The notes under the pieces are model-generated. The model had not been told where the DNA came from and made no database searches. It worked only from the letters and a program-made list of their open reading frames with translations. From IMG/VR virus record IMGVR_UViG_3300030331_001605, positions 1-21,726 of that record: a stretch of DNA of 21,726 nt, one strand, 5' to 3'. A program made the translations under genes and the position numbers. This DNA comes from a virus. Below are positions 7,329 through 13,376 of this stretch, piece after piece. Position 1 is the first letter of the stretch. Every line of letters begins with the position of its first letter.

Positions 7329-7476
7329 AAAATACATTTACATAAATGGACATAGATTGCGTAGACCAATCACAGAAGGCTACAAAAAGTTTCTAGAAGC
7401 AACATTACCCATTATAGATCCGCATAGAGACTTAAATATAGGTAACATATCACCTAACAAAAAAGATGAAGATTGA
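7309..7476 (+). CDS. Small basic hypothetical protein, 55 residues
   Basis: ATG at 7309 starts inside the last codons of the epimerase gene (20-base overlap), with AAGGA eight bases upstream. The 55-residue product begins MRTKRPRKYIYINGHRLRRP, strongly basic, and ends with a hydrophilic SPNKKDED tail. The stop overlaps the next gene's start by 11 bases, matching the packing of the cassette. I do not recognise it. The basic N-terminal half may bind nucleic acid or another acidic partner. Confidence 0.65.
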   Translation: MRTKRPRKYIYINGHRLRRPITEGYKKFLEATLPIIDPHRDLNIGNISPNKKDED

Positions 7477-7705
7477 CAACAAACCAGATCCGCATGATGC
7501 TTTCAAAAGAGGTTTTGTACAAGTTGTAAATGAATACAGCAAAGATCCTACTGATCAAAAGCAAAACAAACTACAAAAGATTGTAAAGGACGCAATACAA
7601 AAAGATGGTAACTTGCTTTACTGGTTCAATACTATGTTTAAGTGGGAGAATACTCCCTTTGGTTTACATGTACAGTTCAAACACAATCCTAAAATACCTT
7701 CCTAG
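7466..7705 (+). CDS. Small hypothetical protein, 79 residues
   Basis: The last gene of the plus-strand cassette: 79 residues starting MKIDNKPDPHDAFKRGFVQVV, with a hydrophilic helical middle (TDQKQNKLQKIVKDAIQKDG) and an aromatic C-terminal part (LLYWFNTMFKWENTPFGLHV). The start overlaps the preceding small gene by 11 bases. The end overlaps the end of the convergent minus-strand membrane-protein gene by 17 bases, so the two transcription units meet tail to tail without a visible terminator. No family is recognised. Confidence 0.6.
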   Translation: MKIDNKPDPHDAFKRGFVQVVNEYSKDPTDQKQNKLQKIVKDAIQKDGNLLYWFNTMFKWENTPFGLHVQFKHNPKIPS

Positions 7706-7865
7706 AATTTATTTCACTGCCATATCCAATTAAAATACATAATACAGTTAGTGGTATGAACCATGGGTGTATTAAGTTTAACATATGACCCCACAACAAA
7801 CTTATGCCTGTTAGTGTAAATGTATTCATGGGTAACATGTTTGGTTTTTCTGGTGTTATCTTCAT
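7689..7865 (-). CDS. Small membrane protein, 58 residues
   Basis: ATG at 7865 is preceded by AGGAG at a good distance and overlaps the stop of the previous gene (ATGA). The 58-residue protein has a short polar N-terminus (MKITPEKPN) and two hydrophobic stretches, about residues 16-32 and 33-49, split by HPW, then a short polar tail. It could be a small hairpin membrane protein; a holin is possible from size and shape, but there is no lysin gene next to it. A longer in-frame opening back to 7982 has no ribosome site and is not preferred. Confidence 0.6.
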   Translation of the reverse strand: MKITPEKPNMLPMNTFTLTGISLLWGHMLNLIHPWFIPLTVLCILIGYGSEINSRKVF

Positions 7866-8065
7866 ATCTTCTCCTCTTTGATTAATTCTGCTTTTAGGCC
7901 ACCGTAATGACCCATTGTGTACTTCAATGCCAATAATATATCTGTTTCTGTGCCTGTGTAACTGTAGTCTTTTGTGAAACAATAGTCACTGTTTGGTTTA
8001 CATTGTCGATACGTTATTGTGTATGTTCTACTCAGTAGTGAAACTGGTGCTTGATTCTTTTCCAT
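7862..8065 (-). CDS. Small hypothetical protein, 67 residues
   Basis: A 67-residue frame starting MEKNQAPVSLLSRTYTITY, with two cysteines (RQCKPNSDYCF) and a basic/acidic C-terminus (AELIKEEKI). It overlaps the upstream gene by 38 bases and ends in an ATGA overlap with the membrane-protein gene, which supports it as a real coupled gene. The ribosome site is weak. No family is recognised; the two Cys could form a disulfide or bind metal. Confidence 0.5.
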   Translation of the reverse strand: MEKNQAPVSLLSRTYTITYRQCKPNSDYCFTKDYSYTGTETDILLALKYTMGHYGGLKAELIKEEKI

Positions 8066-8312
8066 CTTTATTAAGTATGCTCATGCTTTTTCTTGCTGGT
8101 AATAATTCAGTTGACATAGGCTGGCTCATGCGTAAATTATCTGTAATATCTATAGTATCCATTTCACCTAATATGTTTATGCCTGCTCTTTCTAACAATG
8201 GTGCTATCATTACCATTTGGTCTAGTGCTGAATACTTTGGTCCTGCGTACTTCTTGTTCTTGCGTTTTAGTGCTTTGCGAAATCTTTTTTGTGCTAATTT
8301 ATTTTGATTCAT
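8028..8312 (-). CDS. Small basic hypothetical protein, 94 residues
   Basis: A 94-residue protein with a very basic N-terminus (MNQNKLAQKRFRKALKRKNKKYAGPK), then a hydrophobic-helical stretch (YSALDQMVMIAPLLERAGINIL) and a polar tail. It starts within the last codons of the upstream gene (14-base overlap). It belongs to the run of small genes after TerL. The basic head suggests nucleic-acid or capsid-lumen binding, but I do not recognise the family. Confidence 0.55.
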   Translation of the reverse strand: MNQNKLAQKRFRKALKRKNKKYAGPKYSALDQMVMIAPLLERAGINILGEMDTIDITDNLRMSQPMSTELLPARKSMSILNKDGKESSTSFTTE

Positions 8313-8511
8313 CTTTTTTGTTTCCCCATATTCTATCCCAACCGTCTTTGTACTCTTGTGAATTGTCTGAACTTACAATACCACTGCCTGGTTTGAAGCC
8401 TTCTGACTTATCACGTTCACCACGTAAGAAAGGATTTTTGGCAATGATCTTTTCATTCTTAATCCATTGTGCTGAACCTTTTTTGGGTACGTTTTTGCCT
8501 GTAAATGCCAT
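8299..8511 (-). CDS. Small hypothetical protein, 70 residues
   Basis: The start at ATG 8511 (MAFTGKNVPKKGSAQWIKNEK) lies 8 bases after the TerL stop. A longer in-frame opening from 8607 would overlap TerL heavily and has no support. The product is hydrophilic with a Trp near each end and the motif NPFLRGERDKSEGFKPGSG. No Shine-Dalgarno sequence is visible: the bases before the ATG are GATAAATACTATT, so translation may be coupled to TerL or the late-type box may yield an almost leaderless mRNA. Family unknown. Confidence 0.6.
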   Translation of the reverse strand: MAFTGKNVPKKGSAQWIKNEKIIAKNPFLRGERDKSEGFKPGSGIVSSDNSQEYKDGWDRIWGNKKDESK

Positions 8512-8516
8512 AATAG

Positions 8517-8524
8517 TATTTATC
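8517..8524 (-). promoter_or_regulatory. Late-promoter-like box GATAAATA after TerL
   Basis: The octamer overlaps the TerL stop codon (TAA) and ends five bases before the ATG of the 70-residue gene. If used, the transcript would start on or next to that ATG. Overlap with coding sequence makes chance occurrence possible. Confidence 0.35.
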
Positions 8525-9758
8525 TCGGCATGAAGCCTGACCGCCTTCTTTGAGGTGTATGTACGTTGAAATGTGTTTGCTGTAATGGGAACATTTGCCA
8601 CACACAATATTTAAGTGCGTCAAACATGTGATCATATCCTGTGCTTTTGTCTGGTACCCTACTGCCTTCTTTGTAACTGAACTTGGTAAGGCTGTCTATG
8701 GTGTGTTTACATTTAGGATCTATGTGTAGTTTTACTTCACCATTTGTGCTACGCAATCTACTGTTTACTGCCGCAATGGCATCCTTAACTGGCGGATTTG
8801 TTTTTGGTGTACGCACTTTGAAACCACCATTGTGTAGTATCATGTGATCTGTTAGTCCACCTGCACTTGTTTTACGTTGATTACCACTGGCATCTGGGTA
8901 CACAAATATTTGACGCATAAGACCATATCTACCTTGTATTTCTTTTACCATATCATTTGTACTGGCACCCATTAACATTATTTCATCTATAACATGTAAA
9001 TGATCCTTGTACTGTAACATAATACAGGCACTGAAGTTGTCTGTGTTAAAGTCCATGCCTATGTGTAATGCGTTACTGGGTGATAGTTCTGGTGCTGTTT
9101 TGATGTTTTCTTTGTCAAATGCGTATGCTATTATACCTCTGGCATCTTCAAATGTAGCATTGAATTCTTGGTTAAATGTGCGTTCATCTAAGTCACGTTT
9201 TGCGGCTTCTATTTCTTCTTTGGGCACATGTCCACCTTGTAGTGTGGTAAACTGGTGACTGCTCCAATCTTGTAGTGCGCCAGCATTGTTGTACAGTTCC
9301 CAAAAATGATTTCTTCCAAATGGTGTACCAATGAATAAGGCATGTCCTCCTGTGTCCGATAATGTAGGACGTAACACACTACTGTATGTTTCTGGATCCA
9401 TACTGGCAAACTCATCAAACACAATGAAATGCCACTTTGTACCACGTAAGGCTTCTTTGTTGTCCGAACTGCGTAATGCTATAACACTACCATTTACCAG
9501 TGTTATCTCCAAGTCCGAATGATTTATTTTCTTGATCCAATTCTTTTCTGCTAACATCTGTATGAGATCATTCAGTATAACGTTCTTTGCTTGTCTATAT
9601 GTTGTGGCAATGTACAAACAACGTCTGTTGGGATATCTGGCAAACTTGGCTAATTCATTGATTGCTAAGAATGTTTTACCAAAACGTCTGCCGGCTACAA
9701 CAACACGAAAACGTGCTTTGTCTTTGCTGATAAGATTTTGGCTTTTGGTGAGTTTCAT
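8520..9758 (-). CDS. terL: Terminase large subunit
   Basis: The packaging motor: an N-terminal ATPase and C-terminal RNase H-like nuclease, 412 residues from ATG 9758. Motifs seen (numbered from that start): Walker A GRRFGKT at 23-29, an adenine/Q-like KARFRVVV segment before it, Walker B FIVFDE at 111-116 with catalytic Glu, coupling motif IGTP near 143-146, then nuclease residues in GMDFNTD (D236), YPDASGN (D289) and GYDHMFDALKY (D376, D380). Length is normal for a compact phage terminase. The start at 9758 overlaps the methyltransferase stop as ATGA; a second ATG nine bases upstream would add MAC and cannot be ruled out. It acts at the portal with TerS. Confidence 0.95.
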   Translation of the reverse strand: MKLTKSQNLISKDKARFRVVVAGRRFGKTFLAINELAKFARYPNRRCLYIATTYRQAKNVILNDLIQMLAEKNWIKKINHSDLEITLVNGSVIALRSSDNKEALRGTKWHFIVFDEFASMDPETYSSVLRPTLSDTGGHALFIGTPFGRNHFWELYNNAGALQDWSSHQFTTLQGGHVPKEEIEAAKRDLDERTFNQEFNATFEDARGIIAYAFDKENIKTAPELSPSNALHIGMDFNTDNFSACIMLQYKDHLHVIDEIMLMGASTNDMVKEIQGRYGLMRQIFVYPDASGNQRKTSAGGLTDHMILHNGGFKVRTPKTNPPVKDAIAAVNSRLRSTNGEVKLHIDPKCKHTIDSLTKFSYKEGSRVPDKSTGYDHMFDALKYCVWQMFPLQQTHFNVHTPQRRRSGFMPR

Positions 9759-10582
9759 ACACGCCATATGTAGATTTTGTCTACACCCTTTTTGTTGATG
9801 TTTTGTCCTAACTGTTGTGATAAGTTTTCTTCTGCGTCAGCACAAGGTATATATTGTGTTACTTTGGCATACATATCTGGTGATATATTGAATGCTATGT
9901 GTCCGCCTGGTTGTATGTGTTGTTTACACTTGTGATATAATGGCACAAAGAAGTTTTCATAGTAATCTGTGTCACTTTGCCATGGTGTCATGTGTTCATA
10001 TATTTCTAAGTTCACATAAGGTGGTGATGTCAGCACAAAGTCATAGTGTATTTTGCTGAAGTCTACATCCAAACAGTTTTCAAACAACATACACAAACGT
10101 TGTGATTCCAAGTACTCTATCATGTCTGTGTAAGCAGTACGCATTTGTGTATTGGTATCTATACCCACATAGTCTATGCCTAACACCCAAGCACCCAACA
10201 TTCTACCGCCCCAACCTGCTGTGGGATCTAATACAGCAGTAGCATTATACTTTTGGTATAACTGTTTGGCACATTGAGCCTTGAACATCACTATACTGCC
10301 ATAATTTATTCTGTAGCATTCAAACACATTACTGGCAGGGTTTGGACCTAATCTGCCACGTTTACTGGTATCACTTAACAGTTTGCTCCACTGAGCAGGA
10401 TCACTGTGGATTTCATATAGTGTTTTGCCACCTTGACGTTTGGTACGCATGAGATTTTTCAATTGAAAATGATACAAAAAAGGATTGCCAGCAAACTTTT
10501 TACCATTTATTAAGTTGCGTAAGTCTTGATCTAGTTGTTGTGGGGTGAGAAGTTTGTGCGTCTCAATGTCTGTGATATTCAT
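9755..10582 (-). CDS. DNA methyltransferase-like protein (amino-MTase type)
   Basis: A 275-residue SAM-dependent methyltransferase. Motif I appears as LDPTAGWGGR (residues 118-127) and motif IV as TSPPY (185-189), the signature of amino-methyltransferases acting on exocyclic nitrogen; SPPY is often seen in N4-cytosine enzymes. PGGHIAFNIS (225-234) follows as a later strand. Motif I precedes motif IV with about 60 residues between and no large target-recognition domain, so the specificity is not predictable. Residues 1-110 form a separate helical, basic N-terminal part. It lies between TerS and TerL with ATGA overlaps at both ends, so it should be made together with the terminase. It may protect phage DNA from host restriction or mark DNA for packaging; an RNA or protein substrate cannot be excluded. 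Confidence 0.82.
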   Translation of the reverse strand: MNITDIETHKLLTPQQLDQDLRNLINGKKFAGNPFLYHFQLKNLMRTKRQGGKTLYEIHSDPAQWSKLLSDTSKRGRLGPNPASNVFECYRINYGSIVMFKAQCAKQLYQKYNATAVLDPTAGWGGRMLGAWVLGIDYVGIDTNTQMRTAYTDMIEYLESQRLCMLFENCLDVDFSKIHYDFVLTSPPYVNLEIYEHMTPWQSDTDYYENFFVPLYHKCKQHIQPGGHIAFNISPDMYAKVTQYIPCADAEENLSQQLGQNINKKGVDKIYIWRV

Positions 10583-10746
10583 CGTAAAAGTGCTGGATTA
10601 GGGGCATTAAGCATTTTTGATTTAAGAATTACAGCAAAACCACACATTACACATTCATGAGAATAACTGTTTGCTGTATCTTGATTGAGTTTCCGGTTAG
10701 TTAACTCCGTGGAGATCAAACCTAACCCAGCATATATATTTATCAT
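10579..10746 (-). CDS. Small CxxC protein, 55 residues, between TerS and methyltransferase
   Basis: This short frame starts at ATG 10746, overlapping the TerS stop (ATGA), and ends at TGA 10579-10581, overlapping the methyltransferase ATG (ATGA). The double overlap fills the apparent 160-base gap between the two larger genes. The 55 residues begin MINIYAGLGLISTELTNRKLN and include HECVMCGF (C32, C35), half of a zinc-ribbon-like site, then a basic hydrophobic stretch (AVILKSKMLNAPNPALLR). No second CxxC pair is present, so metal binding would need a dimer or His residues. Family unknown. Confidence 0.65.
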   Translation of the reverse strand: MINIYAGLGLISTELTNRKLNQDTANSYSHECVMCGFAVILKSKMLNAPNPALLR

Positions 10747-11201
10747 TCGTCATCAATCCATGGTAGGATTTCTGTGCTTTCATTGTCTATGGGGTTGTCA
10801 CTCATGCCTAAATAGTTCTTACTGAGAAATATCATCAGCACTCTGTCGCCACTTAGTGCTTGTTGTAGCATTTTCTGGCGTAAACGTTGTTTCGTAATTA
10901 ATTTGTTCTTTGTGATTATATCACGGAAATTATCCATGAAGGTCTGTAATTTGACCCCAAAGAAGTCTGCCATTTCTTTGTTTGTACAGTGATATTGTGC
11001 TAATTTGGCTACTTCTTCTTCTGGAATAACCTGTTGATTTTCGCCACGACCTATTATTCTGCCTTTCACAGTTTTATCGCCATAACGTATGTTTTTTACC
11101 CTGTAATGTTTGTCTTGTGCTTCAAACTGCTTTGAACCTTCACTTTGTGTGTGTTCATCTAGGGGTTTGTTATCTGAAAAGTCTTCATATTCATTTGACA
11201 T
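10743..11201 (-). CDS. terS: Terminase small subunit (predicted)
   Basis: A 152-residue protein, first of the packaging block. Residues 1-35 are acidic and polar. Residues 60-95 form a helix-turn-helix (EEEVAKLAQYHCTNKEMADFFGVKLQTFMDNF), as in small terminases that recognise the packaging site. Residues 100-135 form a basic helix followed by MIFLSKNYLGMSDN, a pattern common near the C-terminal part of many TerS proteins. The acidic end (ILPWIDDE) may contact TerL. The ATG has a good AGGAG ribosome site and a GATAAATA box 47 bases upstream. The call rests on the HTH plus LSKNYLGM pattern and linkage to TerL. Confidence 0.85.
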   Translation of the reverse strand: MSNEYEDFSDNKPLDEHTQSEGSKQFEAQDKHYRVKNIRYGDKTVKGRIIGRGENQQVIPEEEVAKLAQYHCTNKEMADFFGVKLQTFMDNFRDIITKNKLITKQRLRQKMLQQALSGDRVLMIFLSKNYLGMSDNPIDNESTEILPWIDDE

Positions 11202-11247
11202 TTGCGTCTCCTGTAAGTCACTATTGTCGTTAGTGTAAACGTGTATG

Positions 11248-11255
11248 TATTTATC
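11248..11255 (-). promoter_or_regulatory. Late-promoter-like box GATAAATA upstream of TerS
   Basis: GATAAATAC on the minus strand, giving a leader of about 40 bases that contains AGGAG. It lies in non-coding DNA directly after a terminator-like hairpin, the most convincing placement of this octamer in the window. Confidence 0.65.
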
Positions 11256-11277
11256 AACTTTTGATTCGAATCATGGT

Positions 11278-11295
11278 AAAAAGGTCTAAAGACCT
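11278..11295 (-). terminator. Short terminator-like hairpin upstream of TerS promoter
   Basis: On the minus strand AGGTC pairs with GACCT across TTTA, followed by a T run of five (the last stem T included). The stem is only five base pairs, so strength is doubtful. It may insulate the TerS promoter from transcripts coming from the right. Confidence 0.4.
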
Positions 11296-11304
11296 ATTCA
11301 TTTC

Positions 11305-11325
11305 GCAACCACTACGTGGAGTTGC
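11305..11325. other. Hairpin in the non-coding region
   Basis: GCAAC (11305-11309) pairs with GTTGC (11321-11325), continued inside by CAC/GTG with a three-base loop and a two-base bulge. It is flanked by TTCATGAA, a small palindrome. Function unknown. Confidence 0.35.
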
Positions 11326-11368
11326 TTCATGAAAGTTTTTTCTTACATTCTGTTTTAGAAGTTTCAGT

Positions 11369-11403
11369 CAGAAGGAACCACTCTCGGTTCCCTCCTCATT
11401 CTG
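11369..11403. other. Strong hairpin with bulged CTCCTC
   Basis: GGAACC (11374-11379) pairs with GGTTCC (11386-11391) across ACTCTC; outside this CAGAA (11369-11373) pairs with TTCTG (11399-11403), leaving CTCCTCA bulged. On the plus strand CCTCCT (11391-11396) is anti-Shine-Dalgarno-like; on the minus strand it reads AGGAGG. The 11-bp stem in a gene-poor stretch suggests a structured RNA element on one strand. Confidence 0.45.
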
Positions 11404-11562
11404 TATTCATTGTGTACAGCCATGTATTGGAAGCAGGTATTTTATCACAGTTCATTGGATCTCTTGCTCACTCCACACCTGCCAAGGCCTAGTATATGCT
11501 TCGTTCTCTGTACATATATTGTTTATGAACTATTGTGTAACCGGATAACAGAAACAATCCTT

Positions 11563-11718
11563 ATGAGTGTGGTTACCAAAATCGCCACGTTTGTCTCAGC
11601 CTATATGTCTGGGGGCCAGCCTTATGTTCTGTTTGTAAAGGGTTCTGTGTTTGCCAATGTTTGCCTAACACTTTTACTTATCATCTGGTCAAAAAAATCC
11701 CCCTATAAAGATGAGTAA
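11563..11718 (+). CDS. Possible small membrane protein, 51 residues
   Basis: The frame from ATG 11563 encodes MSVVTKIATFVSAYMSGGQP..., with hydrophobic stretches around residues 3-15 and 29-42 and a charged end (SKKSPYKDE). Its stop lies in the loop of the terminator at 11697-11728. The frame is open upstream to about 11410, but that part looks random. There is no Shine-Dalgarno sequence, and codons such as ACG, GTC, GGG, CAG and CTG are unlike the neighbouring plus-strand genes. It may equally be a chance frame within a non-coding region. Confidence 0.25.
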   Translation: MSVVTKIATFVSAYMSGGQPYVLFVKGSVFANVCLTLLLIIWSKKSPYKDE

Positions 11719-11728
11719 ATAGGGGGAT
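11697..11728. terminator. Strong hairpin terminator, best on the minus strand
   Basis: ATCCCCCTAT (11697-11706) and ATAGGGGGAT (11719-11728) form a perfect 10-bp stem with a 12-base loop. On the minus strand seven T residues follow at once (11697-11691), an excellent terminator for transcripts arriving from the 12383 end of the small-gene run. On the plus strand only AATTTT follows, so it is weaker there. Confidence 0.8.
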
Positions 11729-11764
11729 AATTTTACGATATTTAATTTAGGAATTTACTATGCC

Positions 11765-11855
11765 GGGTAATTGCTACCCTGAATAATAAAAGTGAAGAGC
11801 CACTATCGAAGGTTTATGATATAAGGCAACATTAACTATGAGAAAGTGCCTCTTC
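11765..11855. other. Structured intergenic stretch, two hairpins
   Basis: GGGTA (11765-11769) pairs with TACCC (11775-11779). Then GAAGAGCCACT (11794-11804) pairs with AGTGCCTCTTC (11845-11855) with one mismatch, enclosing about 40 bases. A tiny plus-strand frame (ATG 11760, eight codons) overlaps the first hairpin. No gene of normal size is present between the terminator and the 11947 gene; this could be a small RNA or a leader region. A minus-strand GATAAATA lies next to it at 11862-11869. Confidence 0.35.
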
Positions 11856-11915
11856 AATAATTATTTATCAAAAATCTATTTGTGTTCAAAAAAATCAAGG
11901 TTGACTATACAAAGA

Positions 11916-11923
11916 GATAAATA
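11916..11923 (+). promoter_or_regulatory. Late-promoter-like box GATAAATA upstream of 149-residue gene
   Basis: The box lies 24 bases before ATG 11947, with AAGGAG between. It shares the longer form GATAAATA-YR-TTATAC with the plus-strand site at 4489-4504. TTGACT at 11901-11906 lies upstream, but spacing to any -10 hexamer is not ideal. Confidence 0.55.
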
Positions 11924-11946
11924 CATTATACGATAAGGAGAAAACT

Positions 11947-12396
11947 ATGAAACACACTATAAAATACAAAAAGATTACTGGACACAAGACTGAAATCAAT
12001 ACTGTATTTGTAAAGATGAGTAGAACAGACAAACAACTGTTGTTAGATATACTACAGGATGGTTTGTATGTGATCTGTGAAGCACAACACGAATTTACAC
12101 TTGTAAATGAATTTGTTGTACATGAATTCAAACAGTTAGGCAAAGGCAAGTACTACAAAAACCGCAAATACATAGGCATAGTTGCGGCAATAGGTGGTAT
12201 GCTAAAACAACACAAGAAAACCAAAGACAAAGACTTTACTATACATCAAATAAAGAACATAGAAGGTATATTAGCAGGATTTGACAAAATAAATCACGTG
12301 TTGAAGAAAGCAGACTGGCCTGAAACCATATTTGCGCCTGTTATTGAATTTGAAGAATCAGAAGAAGACGTACATCAACTGTTTACTTACGTTTAG
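11947..12396 (+). CDS. Hypothetical protein, 149 residues, opposite strand
   Basis: A plus-strand gene with a clear AAGGAG ribosome site and an upstream GATAAATA box. The 149-residue protein starts MKHTIKYKKITGHKTEINTVFVKMSRTD, has a probable helical middle (KQLLLDILQDGLYVICEAQHEF), a Lys-rich stretch (QLGKGKYYKNRKYIGIVAAIGGMLKQHKKTKDKD) and an acidic C-terminus (IEFEESEEDVHQLF). No catalytic or membrane motif is seen. Codon choice (ACA, AGA, GTA, ATA) is like the plus-strand sugar cassette. Its end overlaps the convergent 12383-12697 gene by 14 bases. As a single opposite-strand gene it may be a regulatory or accessory (moron-like) gene; that is inference. Confidence 0.7.
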   Translation: MKHTIKYKKITGHKTEINTVFVKMSRTDKQLLLDILQDGLYVICEAQHEFTLVNEFVVHEFKQLGKGKYYKNRKYIGIVAAIGGMLKQHKKTKDKDFTIHQIKNIEGILAGFDKINHVLKKADWPETIFAPVIEFEESEEDVHQLFTYV

Positions 12397-12697
12397 CAGT
12401 CCTGTTGCGATTTATTTCGTGCCAACCTTTCTTTTCATTGTACATGTAATACCTTATTGGCATTTGGCTGAAATCTAACACATCACCTTGAAAATAAAAC
12501 ACTCTGTTGAGGTTTGCGTTGTTGTTTTGACCTAAGTAATGCTCTAGTACCTTTTCACCTGTTCCCGTTGCGTGTAGAAGGTGTATGTGCGTATGCACTT
12601 GTGTTATTGTGTGGTGATTCCTACCACGTTTTTTACTGTGTAATTTTTTTAGTGTTCTGCGAATTAGATCACTTTGATAATTTGTTAATTTGTTCAT
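12383..12697 (-). CDS. Hypothetical basic protein, 104 residues
   Basis: The last gene of the minus-strand small-gene run. The 104-residue product starts MNKLTNYQSDLIRRTLKKLHSKKRGRNHHTITQVHTHIHLLH, very basic and His-rich (HH, HTHIHLLH), followed by NLNRVFYFQGDVLDFSQMPIRYYMYNEKKGWHEINR and a basic tail. The start overlaps the preceding gene by 29 bases. The His cluster could bind metal or nucleic acid, but no known nuclease or lysozyme motif is certain. Family unknown. Confidence 0.6.
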   Translation of the reverse strand: MNKLTNYQSDLIRRTLKKLHSKKRGRNHHTITQVHTHIHLLHATGTGEKVLEHYLGQNNNANLNRVFYFQGDVLDFSQMPIRYYMYNEKKGWHEINRNRTAKRK

Positions 12698-12986
12698 CTA
12701 CCCAACTTTTTATTCCAGGATATCCCCACAATGCCATTGCCAAGATGACGCCGCCATCTTCCATGCTTTTACCTTGTGCTACTGCCCTTCTATAGTTAGG
12801 TTCATGTCTTGCTATAAAACTTTTTATACGTTTAATTGTGTCTAGTGATAGGTTGTCAGCATTGGCAAGTTGATTTGCCCTTGCTACACCTACAGGTGTT
12901 CCTGCTCTTTTGCTTTTTGGTAATTCTTTGCGAATAGCCAGTGCTCTTCTGGCTTTGTCTTGTGCTGTTTTTGGAGGTACTGGCAT
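12669..12986 (-). CDS. Conserved phage protein, DUF-type, 105 residues
   Basis: A 105-residue helical protein beginning MPVPPKTAQDKARRALAIRKELPKSKRAGTPVGVARANQLANADNLSLDTIKRIKSFIARHE. The pattern VP-x(2)-x-x-x-A-RRAL...R-x-G-x-TPVG-x-ARA-x-LA...LS-x-[DE]TI-x-R[IM]-x-x-[YF][FI]-x-RHE is one I recognise from many phage and prophage proteins, sometimes fused to head proteins, of unknown function. The C-terminal part (GGVILAMALWGYPGIKSWV) also resembles that family's W/G-rich end. The start overlaps the preceding stop as TAATG. It is probably a virion or head-associated protein; no enzyme role is claimed. Confidence 0.72.
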   Translation of the reverse strand: MPVPPKTAQDKARRALAIRKELPKSKRAGTPVGVARANQLANADNLSLDTIKRIKSFIARHEPNYRRAVAQGKSMEDGGVILAMALWGYPGIKSWVDEQINKLSK

Positions 12987-13201
12987 TATCTCAAGTCCCT
13001 GTCGTGTTTACGACTGCCTCGTATAAAACTGTTTACTCTGGCCATTGCCCATTGTGTCATGCCTACACCAGGTCTTGAACCTGTTAACCATGCGGCTTCT
13101 CCACGTTCAAACACTTTCTTAAGTGTACTGTAAGGTATGCCACTTTCTTTTGCTTTTTTACGCAATGACTTTTCTACTGCTTTATTTTGTCTTCTTGCCA
13201 A
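12986..13201 (-). CDS. DUF5824-like small phage protein, 71 residues
   Basis: The sequence KSLRKKAKESGIPYSTLKKVFERGEAAWLTGSRPGVGMTQWAMARVNSFIRG matches the pattern I know from the DUF5824 phage family (KKA-x-x-SGI-x-Y-x-x-LK-x-V-x-x-RG-x-AAW-x-TG-x-RPG-x(3)-QWA-x-ARVNSF). Function is unknown, but it often occurs among structural or head-associated proteins and near the PVPPKTAQ-type family seen next door. The 71-residue length fits a stand-alone domain. It overlaps the previous gene by 20 bases and is joined to the next by TAATG. Confidence 0.75.
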   Translation of the reverse strand: MARRQNKAVEKSLRKKAKESGIPYSTLKKVFERGEAAWLTGSRPGVGMTQWAMARVNSFIRGSRKHDRDLR

Positions 13202-13376
13202 GTCTCATCCTCTCATCTATCATGCTTTGTGGTACTTTTTTGCCTGCTTTGGCTAATGCTTTCATACGTTTAGTAATACTTGCTAATTGACTACGTTTTG
13301 TACCTTTTGTACCACTAAGATACTTCTTTGGTAGTCCTGTTTTTTTGTCTTTTGGTGGCCTTCTAAACTTTGCCAT
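13182..13376 (-). CDS. Small basic protein with GLPKKYLSG motif, 64 residues
   Basis: A 64-residue, very basic protein: MAKFRRPPKDKKTGLPKKYLSGTKGTKRS, then a Lys/Met-rich helix. The KTGLPKKYLSG motif is one I have seen in short proteins of marine phages, often together with the two families encoded just downstream. No function is known. It is joined to the upstream holin-like gene by a TAATG overlap and overlaps the DUF5824-like gene by 20 bases. The strong positive charge fits nucleic-acid contact, for example inside the capsid. Confidence 0.65.
   Translation of the reverse strand: MAKFRRPPKDKKTGLPKKYLSGTKGTKRSQLASITKRMKALAKAGKKVPQSMIDERMRLGKKTK

Noticed and set aside
8517-8607. N-terminal extension of the 70-residue protein to 8607
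   Set aside because: It would lie wholly inside the TerL gene in another frame; a start 8 bases after the TerL stop is simpler.
11262-11271. GATTCGAATC resembles a tRNA T-loop
   Set aside because: It is a palindrome with the wrong loop spacing (an extra base before TTC), and no acceptor, D or anticodon stems fit around it on either strand.
11410-11562. Upstream extension of the small membrane frame (TTG or ATG 11422)
   Set aside because: No ribosome site, no recognisable protein features and unusual codon choice; the region has RNA-like hairpins instead.
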